DNA of 6,660 nucleotides. Origin: an uncultured Anaerococcus sp. GTDB taxonomy: Bacteria > Bacillota > Clostridia > Tissierellales > Peptoniphilaceae. Under the pieces are notes generated by a model. It had not been told where the DNA came from. It did no database searches and saw nothing but the letters and a program-made list of their open reading frames with translations. Each line of letters opens with the position of its first letter. The stretch's first letter is position 1. The stretch covers positions 1 to 6,660 of the forward strand of contig NZ_CAMXYR010000069.1 in the NCBI RefSeq assembly GCF_947253225.1, written 5' to 3'. The position numbers and the translations under genes were made by a program. Positions 1-6,660 of this stretch are shown piece after piece.

Positions 1-48
1 AGATGAGCGCAATAGTCTCGTGGGCTCGGAGATGTGTATAAGAGACAG
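1..48. other. Illumina Nextera i7 adapter (not biological)
   Basis: Bases 15-29 (GTCTCGTGGGCTCGG) and 30-48 (the 19-bp Tn5 mosaic end AGATGTGTATAAGAGACAG) together are the Nextera Read 2 transposase adapter. Before it, AGAT at 1-4 fits the end of the P7 oligo and bases 5-14 (GAGCGCAATA) sit exactly where a 10-base i7 sample index would be. This is library sequence left on the contig end. It is not a transposon end or a host sequence, and annotation should start at base 49. Confidence 0.98.
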
Positions 49-90
49 CTAAAAATAAAGAGAAATTCTGATAAAAATTAGAAATAACTA

Positions 91-119
91 TTGACTTCTG
101 TTATATAAATCAGTATACT
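91..119 (+). promoter_or_regulatory. Sigma-A type promoter of the xis-int operon
   Basis: A near-consensus -35 TTGACT (91-96) and -10 TATACT (114-119) are separated by exactly 17 bp. Transcription would begin near 126, about 37 bases before the xis start codon. The -10 lies inside an 8-bp palindrome AGTATACT (112-119), which could be an operator half or simple coincidence. Bases 49-90 upstream are AT-rich and show no other feature; attP or attL would be expected in or left of this region. Confidence 0.85.
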
Positions 120-162
120 AATATATATCGCAAGTTCAAATAAATAGAAAAGGAGGAAAAAT

Positions 163-354
163 ATGAGAAAGATGTATGTTGATGCTGAAGAAGTCAGCAA
201 AGATTGGGGAGTTTCAAAACCCAAAGCATACAAAATGATAAAAGAATTAAATGAGAGAATGCTAAAAGACAATCCGAACCTGATAGTGATTGCAGGTAAG
301 GTTAATCGAAAATTTTATGAAGAAAACTGTTATGGTCAAACGAAAGAAGTATAG
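163..354 (+). CDS. Small winged-helix excisionase-like DNA-binding protein
   Basis: This 63-residue basic protein sits directly before the integrase and is the likely recombination directionality factor (excisionase), or an operon regulator of the same fold. Residues 5-30 (VDAEEVSKDWGVSKPKAY and onward) read as a helix-turn-helix. The segment IVIAGKVNRKFYEEN (41-55) looks like the wing followed by a C-terminal tail, as in excisionase/MerR-like HTH_17 proteins. The start is well supported by AGGAGG at 151-156, six bases before the ATG, and by the promoter at 91-119. Its stop codon TAG (352-354) overlaps the integrase ribosome binding site, so the two genes are almost certainly co-transcribed and coupled. 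The excisionase role is inferred from size, fold and position; no binding site can be assigned. Confidence 0.75.
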   Translation: MRKMYVDAEEVSKDWGVSKPKAYKMIKELNERMLKDNPNLIVIAGKVNRKFYEENCYGQTKEV

Positions 355-365
355 GAGGTGATGAT

Positions 366-1436
366 GTGTCAGCCAGCAAGGATAAAGAAAGAGGCACATG
401 GAAAATCTATTTAAGGTATGTTGATTGGCAAGGAGTAAAACAAATCCATACAAAACGTGGATTTGCTACAAAGAGAGAGGCATTGGAATATGAAAGGGAG
501 TTTTTAGCAAGTAAGTCGAGAGATTTGAATATGCTTTTTGAATCCTTTGTTGAAATCTATTTGAGCGATTTAAAGCCAAGAATTAAATACAACACTTATT
601 TGACAAAGGTTCATATTATAGAAACGAAAATAATACCTTACTTTGCCAAGAAATCTATAGCTGAAATAACAGCTCCAGATATTTTACAGTGGCAAAATGA
701 ATTGCTTAAAAAGTCAGATGGTGAGGGGAAACAATATTCTCAAACTTACTTAAGAACGATTCAAAATCAACTAAATGCGATTCTTAACCATGCCAATAAA
801 TATTACGGTTTAACAAGCAACCCTGTTCATAAAACTACTAAGATGGGAAAAGCGAAAGCACAGGAAATGTTATTTTGGACTAAAGAGGAATATGAAAAAT
901 TTGCTGAAAGTGTTAAGAGCAAACCTGCCTCATACTATGCTTTTGAGATACTTTATTGGTGCGGTATTAGAGAAGGTGAATTGCTTGCACTTACAAAAGA
1001 CGATTTTGATCTTGAGAAGAAAACTCTAACTATTAGTAAATCATTTCAAAGGTTAAAAGGAAAAGATTACATTACATCTCCTAAGACAGAAAAAAGCAAT
1101 AGAGTAATTCAATTACCACAATTTCTATGTGATGAAATGTCAGACTTCTTTGGGATGTTTTATCATTTGGATTCAAAGGAGAGACTATTTAATTTTACAA
1201 AATCATATTTACATCATGAAATGGATAGAGCTTGTAAGTTATCAGGAGTAAAACGAATTAGAGTTCATGATTTAAGACATTCTCATGTTGCTTATTTGAT
1301 AGAGCAAGGTTTTTCTCCGGTGGTAATTGCAGAAAGATTAGGTCATGAAAGTATCTCAATAACCTTAAATTATGCACATTTATATCCGTCAAAGCAGTTG
1401 GAAATCATTGAAATGATAGAGAAAGAAAGGAATTAA
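366..1436 (+). CDS. int: Tyrosine site-specific recombinase (integrase)
   Basis: This 356-residue, apparently complete integrase catalyses integration and excision of the element through a covalent 3'-phosphotyrosine intermediate. Residues 10-50 resemble the AP2-like arm-binding domain (GTWKIYLRYVDWQG), about 55-155 the SAM-like core-binding domain, and 170-345 the catalytic domain. All catalytic residues are visible: R202 in GIREGE, K240 in SPKTEKSNR, H301 and R304 in HDLRHSH, H327 in LGHES, and Y336 in LNYAHLYP. The H-to-Y spacing of nine matches XerC/D-like rather than Tn916-like enzymes. Translation starts at GTG 366, seven bases after AGGAGG (353-358), which overlaps the stop of the preceding gene. 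The insertion target cannot be read from the protein. Functional by all visible criteria. Confidence 0.95.
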   Translation: MSASKDKERGTWKIYLRYVDWQGVKQIHTKRGFATKREALEYEREFLASKSRDLNMLFESFVEIYLSDLKPRIKYNTYLTKVHIIETKIIPYFAKKSIAEITAPDILQWQNELLKKSDGEGKQYSQTYLRTIQNQLNAILNHANKYYGLTSNPVHKTTKMGKAKAQEMLFWTKEEYEKFAESVKSKPASYYAFEILYWCGIREGELLALTKDDFDLEKKTLTISKSFQRLKGKDYITSPKTEKSNRVIQLPQFLCDEMSDFFGMFYHLDSKERLFNFTKSYLHHEMDRACKLSGVKRIRVHDLRHSHVAYLIEQGFSPVVIAERLGHESISITLNYAHLYPSKQLEIIEMIEKERN

Positions 1437-1446
1437 ATTTATTAAG

Positions 1447-1830
1447 ATGAGTAAGATATTTAAAAGAGAAAGTCTACAAACAAAAGGTAGAAAACTGAAA
1501 GTCGATAAAAATAGAAAAAGAAATATTATAGTGAATTTCAGAATGTCTCCAGAAGAAAAAAGTTTATTGGAAGAGAAAATAGTATTATCAGGATTAAACA
1601 AACAGGATTATATGATTCAAATGAGTATAAATCATAAAGTTGAGGTATTTGGAAATATAAGAGTGTTTGATGAACTGAAAACGAAACTGAAAATGCTTGA
1701 AGAATATTTTAAAAATGTTAATTTGGACTGCGATATTGAAGAAAATAAGCTTGAACTTTTGGCATATATTCTGGAAATGTTTGAAACGATGAATAGAAAT
1801 AAAAATGACTCTACCTACTGCAATAGATAG
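1447..1830 (+). CDS. Ribbon-helix-helix mobilization/regulatory protein
   Basis: This 127-residue protein has a very basic N-terminus (residues 1-25). It is followed by a ribbon-helix-helix: a strand NIIVNFRM (26-33), a first helix in SPEEKSLLEEKIVLSGL (34-50) and a second from NKQDYMIQMS (51-60). The C-terminal half (75-115) is helical and acidic (KLKMLEEYFKN, ENKLELLAYILEMFETM). RHH proteins of this type occur in Bacillota mobile elements between the integrase and the replication genes and are often annotated as plasmid mobilization proteins. Here it is distinct from the mobC-like gene at 4069. It starts 10 bases after the integrase stop; the nearest Shine-Dalgarno-like AAAGGA (1426-1431) is 15 bases away, so translation probably depends on coupling. 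A relaxosome or copy-control role is inference; it could also repress the replication operon. Confidence 0.75.
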   Translation: MSKIFKRESLQTKGRKLKVDKNRKRNIIVNFRMSPEEKSLLEEKIVLSGLNKQDYMIQMSINHKVEVFGNIRVFDELKTKLKMLEEYFKNVNLDCDIEENKLELLAYILEMFETMNRNKNDSTYCNR

Positions 1831-4800
1831 AGTCAAGAAGCAACCTGATAAGATTGCAACTCTTAAAAATATTTTATCAGTTTGTACTTCTATCATCAAC
1901 ACAATTATGGAGGTAAAAAATGATAAATAAAGAAACATATATTAACAATATTCCACAGGAATTAAAAGACTGCAAGCAATGGTTATGGTTTAAAATTTAT
2001 CATAACAAAGATAAAAAGGGTAATGCAAAAGCTGTAAAAATCCCAATCAGTCCAATCACTTGTGAAGCAAATGAATGGAATAAAAAAGAGAACTGGACAG
2101 ATTTTGAAACTGCCTTAGATGGCTTAGAAAAAGCGGTTGTGATGGTCTATCGTTTGTTTTAACTGAAGATGATCCGTTTGTCTGTATTGATTTAGATAAT
2201 GTTAAGGACAGCTTTGAGGATGTGCGAGACATCATAAGTGATTTTGGCGAAACATATAAGGAAATTTCCGTATCGGGAAACGGAGTCCACATATTTGCCA
2301 AGGGAAGAATTCATAAGAACATCAACAATCAAGCTGATCGTTTTGAAATGTATAAATCAAATAAGTGCATTGCTATGACCGGTGATGTCATAGGAACTTG
2401 CACAGAAGTAAAGAATGAACAATATAAGTTAAACCTTTACTATGAAAAATATGCCATTAAAGAAACGATTAGAGAGCAAATTTTCTACTATAAAAATATA
2501 AATAGTGATGTGCCGGATATTGAAGTGATTTTAAAGGCAATGTATATGACTAATCGCAAAGGCAGAGAGATTTTTAGAGGCAAATATTCCACAGGCAATG
2601 CAAGCAAAGACGATTTTCAATTGCTTCTTATCTTAAACAGCTTTACACATGGAAATGCAGATTTAATGCTTGAGATCTTCCTGAAATCATCATTGAACCG
2701 AATGGGTGATATGAGTAAAAGAAGAAATGAGGCAGCATATATTAAATACTTAAATCAAAGTATTCAGAAGGCACAGGAAGTCGGCGGAACGAATTATTGG
2801 GATTATAACTATCATAGAAAAAATAAGGAGGAGATTCGTTGAAAGCCTATACGATAAACACTGAGTTTGATACCTCTGATAAGTATATCGTTGATAATAT
2901 TATTGCAAGAAAAAGCATTACATTGATTGTAGCTTCTCCTAAAAAAGGCAAAACTGCATTAGGATTAAATCTTGGTATTTGTATAAACGAAGGAATTGAT
3001 TTTCTTGAAAATAATGTAAAAAAAACAAAGGTTGTTTACTATTGCAATGAACTCTCGGGTAAACTTATTCAAGAAAGAATTAAGAGATTAGATATACCTT
3101 GTTCAAACACTATGAAATTTTATGAAGGCACAAGTTATGTAGACTTTGGTGAGTTTGAAAGAATTATAAAATCTGATGTTGAATTGGGCTATGAGGTGTT
3201 CGTAGTTGATACATTTTCTAAGATAAAATATGACAGAAAATATAATGCTAATGATTACAATGATACCTATGAGGTTATGGCAAAGTATTATGAGCTTATA
3301 GAAAAATATGGTTGCACTTTTATTATGATGTATCACACAAAAAAGGATTCATCTATCAAAAGTGTGAGTGAAAAAGTGATAGGTTCTCAAGCGTTATCCG
3401 GTTCAGTAGACACTATAATAGCTATAAATAAATCATCGGAATTTGATACAGAGTTTAGCTTGGATGTAACCAGTAGGCTTTTTGAATCAAGGGTATATCA
3501 AGTAAAAATTCATCCGTCAAAAAAGATATTGGAGTTAGATAAAATAGATCCGATTGAAATGCTGGAACCGTCCATTCAAAGATTAGTTCAACTTATGCCT
3601 AAATTAAAAGAAATAGAAGGAACAATAGTTGATATTTGCTCAAAGATAAAATTAGAGATAGAGAGTCCGCAACAATTCGGCAAGACCTTAAATCGTAATA
3701 AAGATATTCTCAGAAAAAATGGAATCAGCATTAAAATGAAGCGAGGAAAAAACAACAATAACTATCAAGTTAAATATAATTCAGAGGATGTGATTTATTA
3801 AAATGCCGTTCAAACCGTTCGTACCGTTTGATGTTTCATGTGTAAGGGAATGTCGTGCGGTATGAACGGTGCAAACGGTAATTGAAGAATCTACATCTAT
3901 TTTTTCTGTGCAAGTTAAAGACTAATTTATAAAAATTATGAATTACATGTTGATAGCAAGCATATACTTTTTGACCACACCCAAAAAGTAGGCTTGAAAT
4001 TTGATAACTCAAATTTGAAATATTTAGGGAGAACCCTAAGACCCCGAAGAAGAAAGGAGTGATGAAAAATGTCAAAGAGTGTTAATCGAAAAAATAATTA
4101 CACTGTTCATTTTATGATAAATGAAGATGATATGAAAGAACTTAACAGAAGATTTGCTTTGACCAATTTTAAGAGCAAAAGAGAGTTTTATAGAGACAGT
4201 ATTTTCAAGAATAGAATTATTAGCATTGATTTATCCGGTAAGTTTAGAAAAGAACTGCGAGAACTTTCTTCCCTTGTCAGTCGTAACTCAGTGAACCTGA
4301 ATCAGATTGCAAAGGCAGCAAACAGTACAGGAGCTATTTATAAAGATGATATTGAAAGTATCAAGAAAGCCTTGCAGCGAGAACTACTTTTTTTATCAGG
4401 ATTTAGAGAAAAAGTTTCGGACTATATTATCAATGAGGCAATAAGCTGATGGCAGTTACAAAGATACATCCGATTAAAACAACACTTAAAAAAGCCATAG
4501 ACTATATCTGTAATGGTGATAAAACCGATGATGAAATCTATGTTACAACACACCTGTGTAGCAGAGAAAATGCTCATAAGGAATTTGAACTTACTAAGAA
4601 ACAATTTAACTCAAGAACAAAGACCTTAGCACATCATTTGATTCAATCTTTTGTTCCGGAAGAAGTTAGCTTTGAAGAAGCACATCAAGTTGGAATTGAG
4701 TTATGTGAAAAGATTTTAGGCGGGAAATATGAATATGTTTTAGCAACACATATAGACAAAGACCATATTCATAATCATATCATTTTTAATTCCATAGATG

Positions 4801-6660
4801 TGGACGAGGGCAAGGTTTATCATTCTTATTACGGCTCCTATACGAATATCAGAAATCAAAGCGACAAGCTATGTAAGGAGCATAATTTATCTGTCATCGA
4901 CCAAGAAATACAAAAGGAAATCAACGAGATTAAGCGAAGAAAGTTTGTGAATTGGTATGACTGGAATGAGGATAAAAAAGGTAAAAGTTATAAATCAAGA
5001 CTTCAATTTGATATGGATAGAGTAATTCAAAAAGCAATAAGCTGGGAACATTTTCTTAAAATAATGGAACAATATGGATATGAAATTAAGTTTGGAAAGT
5101 ATATTGCTTTCAAACAGAAAAATCAGCAGAGATTTACAAGAGCGAAAACCATAGGGGATAATTACACAGAAGAAAAAATCAAAGAAAGAATCCGAAATAA
5201 AGACAAAGATCTGGGCAATATCATAGACATTAAGAACAACGATAAAGCAAATTCCAGCAAAGGATATGAGCATTGGGTGACAAAGCATAATCTTAAAACA
5301 GCGGCTTCAACGCTGGTTGAGATTAGAAACAAAGGCTTTAAGTCAATGGTAGAATTAGAGCGTGGCATTAGTCGAATAGCCAATGAAAAGAATGAACTAA
5401 GACAGGAATTTGATAAACTTTCAAGGGAACAAAAGAGGATGAAGGAAGTTGTTAAACATATTCAAATCTGTATCAGTAAAAGAGAACATTATGAAGGCTA
5501 CCGAAAAAATCCAAACGACAAGATTTATATGATGATGAACAGAAAAGATGTGGAAGCCTATCAGAAGTCTTATGAAGAAATAAATATTTTTCTGAAGCAA
5601 TTTCCGCACTTGAGACATGTTGTAGCAGGAGAGTTAAAGACAAAATCAAGTAAAAATCTTTTCAGGAAATTAAATGAGCATTCTAAAGAGTTAAAAGCTA
5701 AACAAGAGGTGATAATCAAGAAACATAATTCATTAGCATCACAGTATGATGAATTGGAGCATTTGAAAGTTAATATGAATGATTATCTCGGTAGGTATAA
5801 AACTGAAAAGAAAAAGGAATCAGTTATTGGTACAATTAAGAATCATAGAAGAAAAATAGATAAAACAATTGATCATAGTCATAATATAAATAACGATATG
5901 GAGTTATAGAGATACATGGAGAGTATTATAGAAGATACTCTCCGTTTTTGATGCAATTAGCATCTGATTTTTTGCTGAAAACCTGGAAAATTTGCGTAAA
6001 ATATGCTATAATGTCTACTAAATAGATTAAAATGTGGCAAGGAGGAATAAAGATGGCAAGTCTTAATGTTACTGATGTAATAAAAGAATTAGATATTTCT
6101 AAGTCATATTTATATAAATTAATAGATAAAGAAAATATTTTAATTCCCAGAAGTGATACAGGAAGATACTTTTGGGATGAAAATACAGTTGAAACTATAA
6201 AAAAAGTTTTGAATACAGGTAGTTTACAAGATGAGGATGACACAGATTTTTTAATATCTAAATTAGGATTAAAGCAGTCATTTATAAATAATAGACGATA
6301 TTTAGGAAATAAATATTCTCTTTCTGATTTTATAAGAAAAACAGTTGATGAAAATTGCAAAGGTGTAAATATTGTCATTGACATATTTAGTGGAACCGGT
6401 GCAGTTGCGAATACTTTTAAGGATAAAATGATTATCACAAATGATTTACTGTATAGTAATTATATTTCCAATTATGCATTTTTTGGATATGAAAAATATT
6501 CAAGTAAAAAGATAATTGAGCTTATATACGACTATAATCAAGTTAAAACAAAAGAAAATAATTATATGCGAGAAAATTTTGCAGATACATTCTTTTCTGC
6601 TGATGATTGTAGCAAGATAGGATATATAAGAGCCTGTCTCTTATACACATCTCCGAGCCC

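Larger units (their letters stand above)
49..5949 (+). mobile_element. Integrative and mobilizable element (IME), left end and exact borders not defined
   Basis: The gene order is xis-like, tyrosine integrase, RHH protein, primase-like, RepA-type helicase, iteron region, hairpin-rich candidate oriT, mobC, relaxase, terminator, all on one strand. Integrase plus relaxase without any VirB4, coupling protein or other secretion gene is the definition of an IME that borrows another element's conjugation machinery. The primase-helicase pair and adjacent iterons add a replication module, as known in some Bacillota IMEs. No flanking direct repeats (attL/attR) were found, so the borders are only operational: base 49 is the start of biological sequence and 5949 the end of the terminator. 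The true element could extend further, and could include the methyltransferase. Confidence 0.75.

Overview
The window is a 6.66 kb contig of AT-rich DNA with strong AGGAGG-type ribosome binding sites and low-GC codon use. This points to Bacillota (a Clostridia, Peptoniphilaceae or Streptococcus-like host; the genus cannot be fixed by eye). Both ends are synthetic: bases 1-48 and 6634-6660 are Illumina Nextera (Tn5 tagmentation) adapter, so biological sequence runs only from 49 to 6633.

The biological part is best read as an integrative and mobilizable element (IME) with its own replication module. All genes are on the plus strand. (1) Integration/excision: a consensus promoter at 91-119 drives a small winged-helix excisionase-like protein (163-354) and a complete tyrosine integrase (366-1436). 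(2) A ribbon-helix-helix protein (1447-1830) follows, with two small hairpins over and after its end. (3) Replication: a primase-polymerase-like gene (1920-2842), broken by an apparent one-base loss in an A tract at 2128-2132, then a RepA/AAA_25-type hexameric helicase ATPase (2839-3801). (4) A non-coding stretch (3802-4068) carries three 9-bp iterons facing three inverted copies (candidate replication origin), an AT-rich stretch, and three perfect hairpins in series directly upstream of the mobilization genes (candidate oriT). (5) Mobilization: mobC-like gene (4069-4449) and a MOBP-family relaxase (4449-5909), overlapping by one base and closed by a clear rho-independent terminator (5918-5949).

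Downstream, with its own extended -10 promoter, starts an HTH plus D12-class adenine DNA methyltransferase (6053 to contig end, truncated before its DPPY motif). It may be restriction-modification cargo of the element or flanking DNA; no attachment-site repeat could be found to decide this.

Inferred working: Xis and Int excise the element, the helicase (and, if functional, the primase) replicates the circle from the iteron region, and MobC plus relaxase nick oriT so that a co-resident conjugative element can transfer it. No type IV secretion or coupling protein gene is present. The architecture is of a known kind. The points worth checking are the broken primase, the inverted iteron array, the multi-hairpin oriT and the methyltransferase cargo. 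No wholly new system is evident.
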